This document shows, piece by piece, positions 9,746 through 19,048 of a stretch of DNA of 64,000 nt. Where the stretch lies: assembly GCF_013347965.1 (NCBI RefSeq), contig NZ_CP048810.1, positions 2,728,001-2,792,000 of the forward strand, given 5' to 3'. A program made the translations under genes and the position numbers. The notes under the pieces are model-generated. The model did no database searches and had not been told where the DNA came from. It saw only the letters and a list, made by a program, of their open reading frames with translations. The DNA comes from Pseudomonas bijieensis. GTDB lineage: Bacteria > Pseudomonadota > Gammaproteobacteria > Pseudomonadales > Pseudomonadaceae. The number at the start of each line of letters is the position of its first letter. Within the stretch, counting starts at the first letter, position 1.

Positions 9746-10646
9746 GACGCTTGGTCCTCAGCTCGGAGTACAGGTAAGGCACGATGATTGCGAGAATCGC
9801 ACCGAGCATCAGGATTGCACTGGCCGAGCCCATGCCCATCTGGCCGCGACTGAAGGTGAAGGAATACATGAACATGGCTGGCAGGTCGGAGGAGTAACCC
9901 GGGCCGCCGGCCGTCATCGCCGCCACCAGGTCGAAGCTCTTGATCGCGATGTGCGCCAGGATCATCACCGCACTGAAGAACACCGGACGCAGGCTCGGCA
10001 GCACCACTTTCCAGTAGATGCGCGGCATGCTCGCGCCATCGATCTGCGCGGCCCGGATGATCGATTGATCGACACCCCGCAGGCCGGCCAGGAACATCGC
10101 CATGATGAAGCCCGAGGCCTGCCACACTGCCGCGATCACCAGGCAGTACACCACGCGATCCGGGTCGATCAGCCAATCGAGGCGGAAGCCTTCCCAGCCC
10201 CAGTCCCGCAATAATTTGTCCAGGCCCATGCCCGGGTTGAGCAACCATTTCCAGGCCGTACCGGTAACGATCATCGAAAGCGCCATCGGGTACAGGTAGA
10301 TGGTGCGGATGAAACCTTCGCGACGAATGCGCTGGTCAAGAAACACCGCCAGTAGCACGCCGATCACCAGGGTGATACCGATGAACATGCCGCCAAAGAG
10401 CACCAGGTTCTTGCTCGCCACCCACCAGCGATCGTTGTCCATCAGCCGCGCATACTGCGCCAGGCCTGCCCACTTGTAGTTCGGCAAGAAGGTCGAGGTG
10501 GTGAACGACAGGACGAACGTCCACAAGATATAGCCATAGAAGCCCACCAGAACGATGAACATGCTCGGCGCCAGCACCAGTTTTGGGAGCCAGCGCTGCA
10601 ATGCATCGAACGGCGAGGCCTTGCTGAACACAGCAACAGAACTCAT
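9738..10646 (-). CDS. gtsB: glucose ABC transporter permease (MalF type)
   Basis: This 302-residue inner-membrane protein has six predicted membrane helices and the EAA motif QSIIRAAQIDGASMPRIYWK. It pairs with GtsC. It is separated from gtsA by 90 bases holding a strong hairpin, an arrangement that usually allows far more binding protein than permease to be made. Confidence 0.93.
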   Translation of the reverse strand: MSSVAVFSKASPFDALQRWLPKLVLAPSMFIVLVGFYGYILWTFVLSFTTSTFLPNYKWAGLAQYARLMDNDRWWVASKNLVLFGGMFIGITLVIGVLLAVFLDQRIRREGFIRTIYLYPMALSMIVTGTAWKWLLNPGMGLDKLLRDWGWEGFRLDWLIDPDRVVYCLVIAAVWQASGFIMAMFLAGLRGVDQSIIRAAQIDGASMPRIYWKVVLPSLRPVFFSAVMILAHIAIKSFDLVAAMTAGGPGYSSDLPAMFMYSFTFSRGQMGMGSASAILMLGAILAIIVPYLYSELRTKRHD

Positions 10647-10685
10647 GGGAAGATCCAGTACAAGAGAAAAAGACTACAAAACATT

Positions 10686-10723
10686 CCCTTTGTGGGAGCG
10701 AGCTTGCTCACTCCCACAAAGGG
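10686..10723 (-). repeat. strong REP-derived hairpin between gtsA and gtsB
   Basis: CCCTTTGTGGGAG (10686-10698) and CTCCCACAAAGGG (10711-10723) form a perfect 13-bp stem, and GAGC/GCTC extends the pairing inward. There is no following T-run, so it is more likely an mRNA-stabilising or attenuating element than a terminator. Confidence 0.75.
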
Positions 10724-10736
10724 ACCGCGGCGCTAA

Positions 10737-12038
10737 TTACTTGGCAGCCTGCACCGCTGCGCCCAGTTTCTTGGCGGCATCGGCAGGGTCGGCTTTCGGG
10801 TCGTTGATGTAGTTGGTCACCACGTCAAAGAACGCACCTTGTACCGCCAGCGTGGTCGCCATGTTGTGCGCCATGCTCGGCTGCAGGCCGCCGGACTTGG
10901 CGTCCGCCAGGAAGTCCTTGGCAGCGGTCTGGGCGCAGGAATCGAACCCATACTTGGCCATGTCGCCGAGCATGTCGTTGCGCACCGGGATCGAGCCCTT
11001 GTTGATGCTGAAGACTTTCTGGAAGTTCTCACCCAGCACGACCTTGGCGATATCCTGCTGACCAGCCGCAGTGCCTTTGTCTTTCTGCTTGAACACCGCC
11101 AGGGAGTCGATGTTGTAGGTGAACGCCTTGTCGGTCCCCGGGAACGCTACGCACTCGTAGTCCTTGCCGGCGACTTTCTTCGCGGCGGTCCACTCGCTCT
11201 TGGCCCAGTCACCCATGATCTGCATGCCGGCCTTGCCGTTGATGACCTTGGCCGCTTCCAGGTTCCAGTCCTGGCCCTTGCCGTCGGCGTCCATGTAGGT
11301 CGCGACTTTCTTCAACTCGGTCAAAGCCTTGACCATTTCCGGACCGGTCAGCGCCTTGTTGTCCAGGTCGACCAGGGCCTTCTTGTAACCATCGGCGCCC
11401 ATGACCGAGAGCACCACGGCTTCGAACACGGTGCTGTCCTGCCAAGGTTGACCACCGTGGGCAAGCGCAATGAAGCCCGCGGCCTTGAGCTTGTCACCGG
11501 CGGCGTAGAACTCTTCGAGGGTGGTCGGGTTCTTGGTGATACCGGCTTTCTTGAAGACTTCCGGGTTGATCCACAGCCAGTTGACGCGGTGGATGTTCAC
11601 CGGCACGGCGACGTAGTCACCGTCGTACTTCACGGTATCGGAGACTTTCTTGTCGAGCAGGCTGTCCCACTTCTCTTCTTTGGCGACGTCTTTCAGGATG
11701 TCGGTGTCGAGCAGCCCTGTGGACGCCCACTCCTGGATGTCCGGGCCCTTGATCTGGGCGACACCCGGTGGGTTGCCAGCCACGGCGCGGCTCTTGAGCA
11801 CGGTCATGGCAGTGGAACCACCACCGCCGGCGACAGCGCCGTCCTTCCAGGTAAAGCCGTCTTTCTCTACCTGGGCCTTGAGCACATCGACCGCGGCTTT
11901 TTCGCCACCCGACGTCCACCAGTGGACGACTTCCACGGAACCTTTGGATTCGGCGGCAAGGGTGCTGACAGGGAAGGCTGCGACGGGAAGCAGGGAAGCA
12001 AGAGAAATGACAGTAGCGAGGCGAGAAATCGCATTCAT
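10737..12038 (-). CDS. gtsA: periplasmic glucose-binding protein
   Basis: This 433-residue family-1 extracellular solute-binding protein has an N-terminal signal peptide (cleavage likely after VSTLAA near residue 29). The mature start reads [18 protein letters not shown], typical of glucose/mannitol-type binding proteins of Pseudomonas. It delivers glucose to GtsBC. The ATG follows an AAAGGT ribosome binding site. Its promoter region shares a module with the upstream epimerase gene, and a strong hairpin follows its stop. Confidence 0.94.
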   Translation of the reverse strand: MNAISRLATVISLASLLPVAAFPVSTLAAESKGSVEVVHWWTSGGEKAAVDVLKAQVEKDGFTWKDGAVAGGGGSTAMTVLKSRAVAGNPPGVAQIKGPDIQEWASTGLLDTDILKDVAKEEKWDSLLDKKVSDTVKYDGDYVAVPVNIHRVNWLWINPEVFKKAGITKNPTTLEEFYAAGDKLKAAGFIALAHGGQPWQDSTVFEAVVLSVMGADGYKKALVDLDNKALTGPEMVKALTELKKVATYMDADGKGQDWNLEAAKVINGKAGMQIMGDWAKSEWTAAKKVAGKDYECVAFPGTDKAFTYNIDSLAVFKQKDKGTAAGQQDIAKVVLGENFQKVFSINKGSIPVRNDMLGDMAKYGFDSCAQTAAKDFLADAKSGGLQPSMAHNMATTLAVQGAFFDVVTNYINDPKADPADAAKKLGAAVQAAK

Positions 12039-12095
12039 CTAGAAGTACCTTTCTTGTTGTTATGCATGCAAGTCTGGTGCTTGCGCTGCATGGAT

Positions 12096-12132
12096 TCTAA
12101 ACAGGGGAAATCCCTTCGCAGGTAACGAAGGG
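12096..12132 (-). promoter_or_regulatory. gtsA promoter with shared CCCTTCGTTACC module
   Basis: On the minus strand, CCCTTCGTTACC is followed by TTTAGA after a 19-base spacer, with TGACAT and CGTCCC just upstream. Exactly the same order and spacing occurs before the epimerase gene at 13451-13488. A common activator such as GltR is a likely reader, but its binding site cannot be assigned from sequence alone. Confidence 0.5.
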
Positions 12133-12154
12133 ACGCGTAAATGTCACGACATGG

Positions 12155-13414
12155 TTACACAGGCGCGGGACTGGAAAGTTTCGCCAGGGCCGTGGCCATG
12201 CTCGGTGCCAGGGGCAAGCGCGGAATCAGCACCGCCTGCCAGGCGTGATACAGGTCCGGCTTGCCTGGCCAGATGTCGGCGCTGGGGCGGTTTTGCGGGT
12301 CGAGTTCGTGATGCCAACTGCCATTGCAGCGGTCGATGAAGTGTTTGTCACAGAACTCCCAGAAGCGCCGGTACCAGGCTTCGTACTTCGCCTCGTCGGT
12401 GCGCTTGAGCAAGGCGCTGGCGGCCGCCGCGGCTTCGGCGTGGACCCAATGCAAGCGATGGCGAACCACGGCGCGGTTGTCCCAGTCCAGGGTGTAGACG
12501 ATGCCTGGCGCACCATCGACGTCCCAGCCATGGCGGCAGTTCTGGTCGAAGAGTTTCTGCGCGTCCTGGGCCAGCCAACCCGGGGTCAGCATGCCGATCT
12601 GCACCCGGGCAGCTTCAAGGTGCAACAGCAGCCGCGCCCATTCGAAACCGTGGCCGGGGGTGGTGCCGTAGGGGCGGAAACCGTCGGCGGGATTGTCCTG
12701 GTTGTACTCGCGCAAAGGCTGCCAATGGCGATCGAAATGCTCCACCACCAGGTAATCGTTGGCGGCGGCATGGCCGTGGATGACCCGTTCGACGATGTGC
12801 AGGGCGCGGGCCAGCCAGCGAGGATCATCGGTGGCATCGGCCAGGGCCAGGAAGGCTTCGGTGGCGTGCATGTTGCTGTTGGCACCGCGATAGGCCTCTT
12901 CGACGCTCCAGTCGCGACTGAAGGACTCGCGCAGGGCGCCCTCTTCTTCACTCCAGAAATGTGTGTCGATGATCCGCACCGCTTCGTCCAGCAACGCTGG
13001 CGCGCCGGGACGCTGGGCCACCACCGCGGAACTGGCGGCCAGGGCGACGAAGGCATGCAGGTAGGCAGCCTTGTCGGCGCCGTCTTCATCGGGTCGCGTC
13101 GTGGCAAACCAGCCACCGTGCTTGGCGTCGCGCAACGGGCCGCTGAGGGCCTGGATACCGTGATCCACCAGCTCGGCGAAGCCCGGCAGGCCCTGAATGT
13201 GGGCCATGGCGAAGCTGTGGGTCATGCGCGCGGTGTTCATGGTTTCGGCCCGGGCGTCGGCCGGCAGATGGCCGTGCTCGTCCAGGTTGCCAAAGCCGTC
13301 CGGCAGCTTCGAGGCCTTGGCGAACGCCAGCAGCCGCAAGCCTTCGTCGGCGAGCCAGCGCTGGTGGGCAGGCGCGTTCAGCCAACTGCTGAAGGCCGGT
13401 TGGAAGGTGTCCAT
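12155..13414 (-). CDS. AGE-family sugar epimerase/isomerase (mannose isomerase-like)
   Basis: This 419-residue protein belongs to the N-acylglucosamine 2-epimerase/YihS superfamily, an (alpha/alpha)6 barrel enzyme group that includes bacterial mannose isomerases. Supporting segments include HGGWFATT, NSNMHATEAFLAL, PGHGFEWARLLLHLE and HAEAAAAASAL, with the His-rich barrel residues in place. The frame is open upstream to 13459, but the ATG at 13414 has an AAGGT ribosome binding site like that of gtsA. It probably links mannose or fructose to glucose metabolism. Its exact substrate cannot be read from sequence. Confidence 0.82.
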   Translation of the reverse strand: MDTFQPAFSSWLNAPAHQRWLADEGLRLLAFAKASKLPDGFGNLDEHGHLPADARAETMNTARMTHSFAMAHIQGLPGFAELVDHGIQALSGPLRDAKHGGWFATTRPDEDGADKAAYLHAFVALAASSAVVAQRPGAPALLDEAVRIIDTHFWSEEEGALRESFSRDWSVEEAYRGANSNMHATEAFLALADATDDPRWLARALHIVERVIHGHAAANDYLVVEHFDRHWQPLREYNQDNPADGFRPYGTTPGHGFEWARLLLHLEAARVQIGMLTPGWLAQDAQKLFDQNCRHGWDVDGAPGIVYTLDWDNRAVVRHRLHWVHAEAAAAASALLKRTDEAKYEAWYRRFWEFCDKHFIDRCNGSWHHELDPQNRPSADIWPGKPDLYHAWQAVLIPRLPLAPSMATALAKLSSPAPV

Positions 13415-13450
13415 CGGGAGGTACCTTTTTTGTTGTTTTGACGCAGGGAG

Positions 13451-13488
13451 TCTAAACAAGGGATGACGGGCGGCAGGTAACGAAAGGG
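13451..13488 (-). promoter_or_regulatory. epimerase promoter with shared CCCTTTCGTTACC module
   Basis: CCCTTTCGTTACC followed after 19 bases by TTTAGA on the minus strand duplicates the gtsA promoter layout. An upstream TGACAT and CGTCCC are also shared. This suggests that the epimerase and glucose-uptake genes answer to the same regulator. Confidence 0.5.
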
Positions 13489-13549
13489 ACGAGTTATGTC
13501 ACCGACTTGTGACATTTCCCTGGAGAGATGTATTGAGGTTCATGGCGCC

Positions 13550-13642
13550 ATCGCGAGCAGTCTCGTTCCTACATTGAGCGCCATGGTGTACACAATTTTT
13601 GTGTCCACCACTGAACCCTGTGGGAGCGAGCCTGCTCGCGAT
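13550..13642. repeat. REP pair downstream of gtrS
   Basis: A degenerate REP (13550-13574) and an intact REP (13619-13642, TGTGGGAGCGAGCCTGCTCG) lie between the epimerase promoter and the gtrS stop. The spacing is loose compared with the tight pairs elsewhere. Confidence 0.75.
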
Positions 13643-13661
13643 GAACGATAACGCAGTCCAA

Positions 13662-15131
13662 TCAATCCACACTGCGCGGCAACTGCAACGTCACCCGCAA
13701 CCCACCCTCGCGCAGGTTCTGCAAGCTCACTTCACCACCATGGCTGTGGGCGATGTTGCGAGCGATGCCCAGGCCCAGGCCATAGCCCTGCTGTTGCCCG
13801 GCGAGGCGAAAGTGCGGTTCGAAGACTTGCTCCAGGCGCTGTTCCGGTACGCCCGGACCTTCGTCGTCGACGTGCAGGATGAACGCGGTTTCATCGTCAT
13901 CGATATGCAGGTGGGCGTTCTGCCCGTATTTCAACGCGTTGTCGATCAGGTTGCCTATGCAACGTTTGAGGGCCAGCGGCTTGCCGGGATACGGCGCCAG
14001 TGCCCGACCATCCTGGGTTACCCGGCCGTTGCCGTTGGGCGCCAGGTAAGGTTCGACCAGGCAATCGAGCACATGGTTGAGATCCACCGGCTCGATGTTC
14101 TCGTGAATGTCGGTGTCCTTGACGCATTGCAGCGCGCCTTTGACCAACAACTCCAGTTCGTCCAGGTCGCGGCCGAACTTGGCTTGCAGGTTTTCGTCCT
14201 CCAGCAGTTCGACTCGCAAGCGCAGCCGCGTGATTGGCGTGCGCAAGTCATGGGAAATCGCGCTGAACAACTGGCTGCGTTCAGTGAGGTAACGGCTGAT
14301 GCGTTCGCGCATGGCATTGAACGCCCGCCCCACCTCCACCACTTCGCTGCCGCCGCCCTCGGCCACCGGCTCCACTTCGGCGCCCAGGGACATGTCCCGC
14401 GCCGCCCGCGCCAAACGCTTGAGGGGCCGGCTCTGCCAATGCACCAGCAAACCAATGAACAGCAGCAACAAGCTACTGGTGAGCACGATGAAACCGACCT
14501 GTTGCTTGGGCAGGTCTTGTTCTTCAAGGCTGGTGTAGGGCTCGGGCAGCAACGAAGCGATGTACAGCCATTCGCCTGGCGCCATCTGGATCTGCGTGAC
14601 CAGCACCGGAGGGTTCACGGGCTCCAGGGTCAGGGCATAGTGAGCCCACGAGCGGGGCAATTCATCGAGCTTGAGCCCGGCGTTGAAAATCCGCAGGTCG
14701 TCGGGGCTGACAAAATTCACCGAGATATCGGCGTTACTGCCCAATGAGCGCCGCAGCACATCGTCCACTGCCTTGAGCACCGCCAGCTTGCGCGGCGTGA
14801 CCGGCAGCACGTCCATGCCCAGGGGCTTATCGTTGAGCGTCACGACAAACCGCGTACCGCCCATGCTGCGCAGCTGGTCCAGCACCAACGGCCGGTACGC
14901 CACGGGTAGCGAACGCAAGTAACTGACGCTGGCAGTCATCGAATGGGCCAGGCTGCGGGCGCTGGTGACCAGGCCCTCGAGCTGGGTGGCGCGCAGTTGC
15001 GAGACCCAGATCAGGCTGGACAAGGTCTGGGCGAACAGCACCACCAGCAAGGTCAGCAGTAGCATCCGCCCCAGCAACGAGCGCGGTAACGGCACCCGCC
15101 GAGCGACTTTCTTGACCCAATCAATGACCAT
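13662..15131 (-). CDS. gtrS: sensor histidine kinase of the glucose/2-ketogluconate response
   Basis: This 489-residue inner-membrane kinase has a first membrane helix near residues 16-40 (LLGRMLLLTLLVVLFAQTL), a periplasmic sensor region, a second helix (VGFIVLTSSLLLLFIGLLV), HAMP and HisKA with the phosphoacceptor in FSAISHDLRTPITRL. An HATPase domain ends it (IDNALKYG, DEGPGV, GYGLGLGIARNI). The frame remains open to 15173, but the ATG at 15131 overlaps the gltR stop by 11 bases and gives the normal length. It probably phosphorylates GltR to control gts/oprB and edd/glk expression. Confidence 0.88.
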   Translation of the reverse strand: MVIDWVKKVARRVPLPRSLLGRMLLLTLLVVLFAQTLSSLIWVSQLRATQLEGLVTSARSLAHSMTASVSYLRSLPVAYRPLVLDQLRSMGGTRFVVTLNDKPLGMDVLPVTPRKLAVLKAVDDVLRRSLGSNADISVNFVSPDDLRIFNAGLKLDELPRSWAHYALTLEPVNPPVLVTQIQMAPGEWLYIASLLPEPYTSLEEQDLPKQQVGFIVLTSSLLLLFIGLLVHWQSRPLKRLARAARDMSLGAEVEPVAEGGGSEVVEVGRAFNAMRERISRYLTERSQLFSAISHDLRTPITRLRLRVELLEDENLQAKFGRDLDELELLVKGALQCVKDTDIHENIEPVDLNHVLDCLVEPYLAPNGNGRVTQDGRALAPYPGKPLALKRCIGNLIDNALKYGQNAHLHIDDDETAFILHVDDEGPGVPEQRLEQVFEPHFRLAGQQQGYGLGLGIARNIAHSHGGEVSLQNLREGGLRVTLQLPRSVD

Positions 15132-15852
15132 TGCTGGCAACCACACTGGCCGCCAGTTGATAGCCGCTGCCACGCACCGTGCGAATCAGCCGCGGCGGCT
15201 TTTCGGTGTCACGCAGGCGCTGGCGCAGGCGACTGACCGCCATGTCGACGATCCGATCCAGAGGCATCAGGTCACGCCCACGGGTCGCATTGCCGATGGT
15301 GTCGCGATCGAGGATTTCCTGGGGATGGTCGAGAAACAACTTGAGCAGGGCGAAGTCGGCACCGGAGAGAATCACCTCTTCACCGTCAGTGTGGAACAGC
15401 CGATGGCTGACCATGTCCAGCCGCCATTCATCGAAGGCCAGCACTTCGCTGCCGGAGCGCTCCTGGCCGAACTGCGCCCGGCGCAGCAGAGCCTTGATGC
15501 GTGCCTGTAATTCACGCGGGCTGAAAGGCTTGCCCAAGTAATCATCGGCGCCCAATTCAAGACCGATGACCCGATCGGCCTCGTCGGAACTGGCGGTGAG
15601 CATGATGATCGGCACATGGGCCTGGCGTGGGTGCTGGCGAACCCAGCGACAAAGGCTGAAGCCGTCTTCATCGGGCAGCATCACATCGAGGATTACCAGG
15701 TCGCTCGGCGCCTCGTTCAGCGCCTGGCGAAACCCGGCGCCGTCGGGCGTGGTACGCACGTGGAAACCCGCACGACTGAGGTAAGTGTCCAGCAGTTCGC
15801 GAATCTCCTGGTCGTCGTCGACCAACAAAATCGATTTGTTCACTGAACTCAC
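15121..15852 (-). CDS. gltR: OmpR-family response regulator GltR
   Basis: This 243-residue regulator has a receiver domain with acidic pocket Asp12-Asp14, phosphorylation site Asp56 (LVILDVMLPD) and the conserved Lys in the GKPF segment. A winged-helix DNA-binding domain follows, with IVDMAVSRLRQRL and RTVRGSGYQLA. Its place between gtrS and glk in the glucose locus identifies it as GltR. It lies downstream of edd-glk in the same direction and may be part of that operon, although a REP pair lies between glk and gltR. Confidence 0.9.
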   Translation of the reverse strand: MSSVNKSILLVDDDQEIRELLDTYLSRAGFHVRTTPDGAGFRQALNEAPSDLVILDVMLPDEDGFSLCRWVRQHPRQAHVPIIMLTASSDEADRVIGLELGADDYLGKPFSPRELQARIKALLRRAQFGQERSGSEVLAFDEWRLDMVSHRLFHTDGEEVILSGADFALLKLFLDHPQEILDRDTIGNATRGRDLMPLDRIVDMAVSRLRQRLRDTEKPPRLIRTVRGSGYQLAASVVASNGH

Positions 15853-15885
15853 GGGGCCTCGTCCTTGTTGTTTGGATTGCGGCGA

Positions 15886-16995
15886 TTATGCCTGATGGAT
15901 GAGGACTACAAACATCGCTAAACCATTGTGGGAGCGGGCTTGCTCGCGAAGGCAGTGTGTCAGACAACGAAAATATTGAATGACACACCGCCTTCGCGAG
16001 CAAGCCCGCTCCCACAGGAGACCACATTTCAACTTTAAACGGGGGGTCGATTGCTCCAACGCCACGCCCGCTCCCATCAGGCCGGAGTACGGCGCAGTCA
16101 CCAGCCAGACCGGAATGCCCTTGAAGTAGTCGCTCATGCAACCCTTGTCGGCGAAGCAGCGGGCGAAGCCGCTTTCGAGGAAGAAATCGGCGAACCGCGG
16201 GACCACGCCACCGACGATGTAGACGCCGCCGCGCCCGCCCAGCGTCAATACGTTGTTGCCGGCCACGCGCCCCAGCCAGCGGCAGAACTGCTCGAGCACT
16301 TCCAGGGCAATGGGATCGCCAGCCAGGCCAGCTGCGGTGATGGACTCGGGAGTGTCGAGCACCGGCACATGGCCGTCCACCGCGCAAATGGCCCGGTACA
16401 CCCGCGGCAAACCGCTGCCGCTCAGGGCAGTTTCGGCGCTGACGTGGCCGATCTCGTTGTAGATGTGCTGCCACAGCTGGGTTTCCCGCGGGCTGCTCAT
16501 GGGCAGGTCGACATGGCCACCCTCCCCCGGCAACGCCGCGAAACGGCCTTCCCCCAGATCCAACAGCGTACCGACGCCCAGCCCGGTGCCCGGCCCGATC
16601 ACCACCGCCGGACGCATCGGCTCCGGGGTACCTTCGCAGACGACCCGGTATTCATCGGGACGCAAACGGGTCATGCCCAGGGCCATGGCCGAGAAGTCGT
16701 TGACCAGCAACAGCTTCTCCACCTGCAGGGTCTTGCAGAACGCCAGGTTGCTCAGGCGCCAGTGATTGTTGGTGAACCGAAACTCATCGCCGCTCACGGG
16801 ACCGGCCACCGACAGGCACACCGAACCGATGGCGCCCGGTTTCAAACCCAAGCCGCTCAGGTAAACCTGGATGGCATCTTCAGGGCAGGCGTAATCCGCC
16901 GTCGCCAGCACCTGGATGTTTTCCAGGTTGTGGTTCTTCCACAACGCGAAACGTGCGTTGGTCCCACCGATATCACCGACCAAAGCCAGTTTCAA
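15886..16995 (-). CDS. glk: glucokinase with frameshifted, REP-encoded C-terminal tail
   Basis: The first 317 residues form a complete bacterial glucokinase: ATP-binding [13 protein letters not shown] (8-20), LLVNDFSA (96-103), GPGTGLGVG (134-142) and the [13 protein letters not shown] segment. The enzyme phosphorylates intracellular glucose. The start is TTG at 16995, overlapping the edd stop by 4 bases. After LEQSTP the frame continues for about 50 residues through a REP pair. With five instead of six G bases at 16041-16046 the protein would stop at 16035 as LEQSTPV, 319 residues, the usual Pseudomonas length. One extra base is therefore likely, real or artefactual. Confidence 0.9.
   Translation of the reverse strand: MKLALVGDIGGTNARFALWKNHNLENIQVLATADYACPEDAIQVYLSGLGLKPGAIGSVCLSVAGPVSGDEFRFTNNHWRLSNLAFCKTLQVEKLLLVNDFSAMALGMTRLRPDEYRVVCEGTPEPMRPAVVIGPGTGLGVGTLLDLGEGRFAALPGEGGHVDLPMSSPRETQLWQHIYNEIGHVSAETALSGSGLPRVYRAICAVDGHVPVLDTPESITAAGLAGDPIALEVLEQFCRWLGRVAGNNVLTLGGRGGVYIVGGVVPRFADFFLESGFARCFADKGCMSDYFKGIPVWLVTAPYSGLMGAGVALEQSTPRLKLKCGLLWERACSRRRCVIQYFRCLTHCLREQARSHNGLAMFVVLIHQA
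15927..16017. repeat. REP pair inside the extended glk frame
   Basis: Two facing REP copies (heads TGTGGGAGCGGGCTTGCTCG) are separated by a TGTGTCAG/TGACACA inner inverted repeat. The pair lies between the expected glk stop at 16035 and gltR, so it would normally be non-coding. Confidence 0.88.
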
Positions 16996-18818
16996 TTAAG
17001 CGTCTCCAGGGCAGAAGTGAAGGCGCTGGCGCCCTGCTCCGCCGAGCTGAAGGCCATGCGCATGAAACCGAACAGCTCACGACCGGTGCCGATGTTGTTG
17101 CCCAACAGGCCCTTGGCCGGCGTGCGCGCGGCGAATTCCTCGGCGTCCACCTTCAATTCCAAGGTGCCTTTGACGCCATCGACGCGGATGATATCGCCCT
17201 CCTGCACCCGGGCCAACGCACCGCCGACATAAGCTTCGGGGCTGACGTGAATGGCCGCCGGGATTTTCCCCGACGCGCCGGACATGCGCCCATCGGTCAC
17301 CAGCGCCACTTTGAAGCCACGGTCCTGCAACACACCGAGGAATGGCGTCATCTTGTGCAGCTCCGGCATGCCGTTGGAGCGCGGGCCCTGGAAGCGCATC
17401 ACCGCGACGAAATCCTTCTCCAGCAAACCGGCCTTGAATGCATCGGCCAGGTCCTGCTGATCCTGGAACACCATCGCCGGCGCCTCGACAATCTGGTTTT
17501 CCAGGGCCACGGCCGAGACCTTCATCACCCCACGCCCCAGGTTGCCTTCCATCACCCGCAGGCCACCTTCAGGCGAGAACGCGCGGGCCACCGGGCGCAG
17601 GATGTTTTCGTCGAGGCTTTCGATCGGGCCGTCGCGCCACACCAGCTCGCCATCCTCCAGGAACGGTTCCTGGGTATAGCGACTCAAGCCATGACCGAGC
17701 ACGGTGTTGACGTTTTCGTGGAGCAAACCGGCTTCCAGCAGTTCACGGATCAGGAACGACATACCGCCCGCAGCCTGGAAGTGGTTGATGTCGGCCTTGC
17801 CGTTCGGGTAGACGTGGCTCAGGGTCGGCACCACCTCGGAAAGGTCGGCCATGTCCTGCCAGGTCAACTGGATGCCTGCCGCCATGGCGATGGCCGGCAT
17901 GTGCAGGGTGTGGTTGGTGGAGCCGCCGGTGGCGTGCAGCGCAACGATGGAGTTGACCAGCGAGCGCTCGTCGACGATTTCGCCGATGGGCATGAAGTTG
18001 CCGCTTTGCTTGGTCATGCGCGTGACCTGGAACGCCGCTTCGCGGGTCAGGGCATCGCGCAACGGCGTGTTCGGGTTGACGAACGAGGCGCCAGGCAAGT
18101 GCAGGCCCATCACTTCCATCAGCAACTGGTTGGTGTTGGCGGTGCCGTAGAAGGTGCAGGTGCCAGGGCTGTGGTAGGACTTCATCTCCGATTCCAGCAG
18201 CTCTTCGCGGGTGGCCTTGCCTTCGGCATAGCGCTGGCGCACGTCGGCTTTTTCCTTGTTGGAAATGCCCGAGACCATCGGCCCGCCCGGCACGAAGATG
18301 GTCGGCAAGTGACCGAAGCGCAGCGCGCCCATCATCAGGCCCGGCACGATCTTGTCGCAGATGCCAAGCATCAGCGCGCCATCAAACATGTTGTGGGACA
18401 GCGCCACCGCCGTGGAGAGCGCGATCACTTCGCGGCTCGGCAGGCTCAGTTCCATCCCCGCCTCGCCCTGGGTCACGCCGTCGCACATCGCTGGCGTACC
18501 GCCGGCAAACTGGCCGACCGAGCCGATTTCGCGCAGGGCTTTCTTGATCTGTTCCGGGAAGGTTTCGTAGGGCTGGTGGGCCGAGAGCATGTCGTTATAG
18601 GACGACACGATGGCGATGTTGGCGGCGTTCATCATCCGCAGGTGGTGTTTGTCTTCGGTGCCGCAACCGGCCACACCGTGAGCGAAGTTGGCGCACTGCA
18701 GCTTGCCGCGCATCGGACCATCGCTGGCTGCACCGTGGATCAATGCAAGGTAAGCCTGACGCGTGGCGCGGCTGCGGGCGATAAGCCGTTCGGTGACCTC
18801 AAGAACGCGGGGATGCAT
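16992..18818 (-). CDS. edd: 6-phosphogluconate dehydratase
   Basis: This 608-residue IlvD/Edd-family enzyme dehydrates 6-phosphogluconate to KDPG. Iron-sulfur ligand regions are visible in [32 protein letters not shown] and [12 protein letters not shown]. The length equals that of characterised Edd. It heads the minus-strand edd-glk(-gltR-gtrS) group and is divergent from gap. A TTGT-N7-ACAA HexR site lies in the intergenic region near its promoter. Confidence 0.96.
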   Translation of the reverse strand: MHPRVLEVTERLIARSRATRQAYLALIHGAASDGPMRGKLQCANFAHGVAGCGTEDKHHLRMMNAANIAIVSSYNDMLSAHQPYETFPEQIKKALREIGSVGQFAGGTPAMCDGVTQGEAGMELSLPSREVIALSTAVALSHNMFDGALMLGICDKIVPGLMMGALRFGHLPTIFVPGGPMVSGISNKEKADVRQRYAEGKATREELLESEMKSYHSPGTCTFYGTANTNQLLMEVMGLHLPGASFVNPNTPLRDALTREAAFQVTRMTKQSGNFMPIGEIVDERSLVNSIVALHATGGSTNHTLHMPAIAMAAGIQLTWQDMADLSEVVPTLSHVYPNGKADINHFQAAGGMSFLIRELLEAGLLHENVNTVLGHGLSRYTQEPFLEDGELVWRDGPIESLDENILRPVARAFSPEGGLRVMEGNLGRGVMKVSAVALENQIVEAPAMVFQDQQDLADAFKAGLLEKDFVAVMRFQGPRSNGMPELHKMTPFLGVLQDRGFKVALVTDGRMSGASGKIPAAIHVSPEAYVGGALARVQEGDIIRVDGVKGTLELKVDAEEFAARTPAKGLLGNNIGTGRELFGFMRMAFSSAEQGASAFTSALETLN

Positions 18819-18949
18819 GTGTAGAACTCCAGGCTAACGGGTGTGGCGACCTGATTGTCTATGCTGGTCAAAAGCCCGCCGCACGCTGTGTAAAGGCGAG
18901 GCGGCAGACTGTTTATTGACCGTTCGGACCAGTTGATTCAGGTCACTCG

Positions 18950-18964
18950 TTGTAGATAAAACAA
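18950..18964. promoter_or_regulatory. HexR operator near the edd promoter
   Basis: TTGTAGATAAAACAA matches the HexR consensus TTGT-N7-ACAA exactly. It lies 132 bases upstream of the edd start in the edd-gap intergenic region, a known HexR-controlled pair in Pseudomonas. Confidence 0.7.
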
Positions 18965-19011
18965 AATATTGCCACTAAAAAGGCTTGTTTTCTATTTTTA
19001 TGCGAATAATC

Positions 19012-19026
19012 TTGTAATTCCAACAA
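19012..19026. promoter_or_regulatory. HexR operator near the gap promoter
   Basis: TTGTAATTCCAACAA is a second exact TTGT-N7-ACAA site, 23 bases before the gap start codon, where bound repressor would block transcription. Two sites in one divergent region fit separate control of edd and gap. Confidence 0.7.
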
Positions 19027-19048
19027 CAAATCGACGGCGGCGCAGTTA

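Noticed and set aside
16051..18824. Two large plus-strand frames opposite glk and edd
   Set aside because: Both cover certain genes on the other strand and show no motif.
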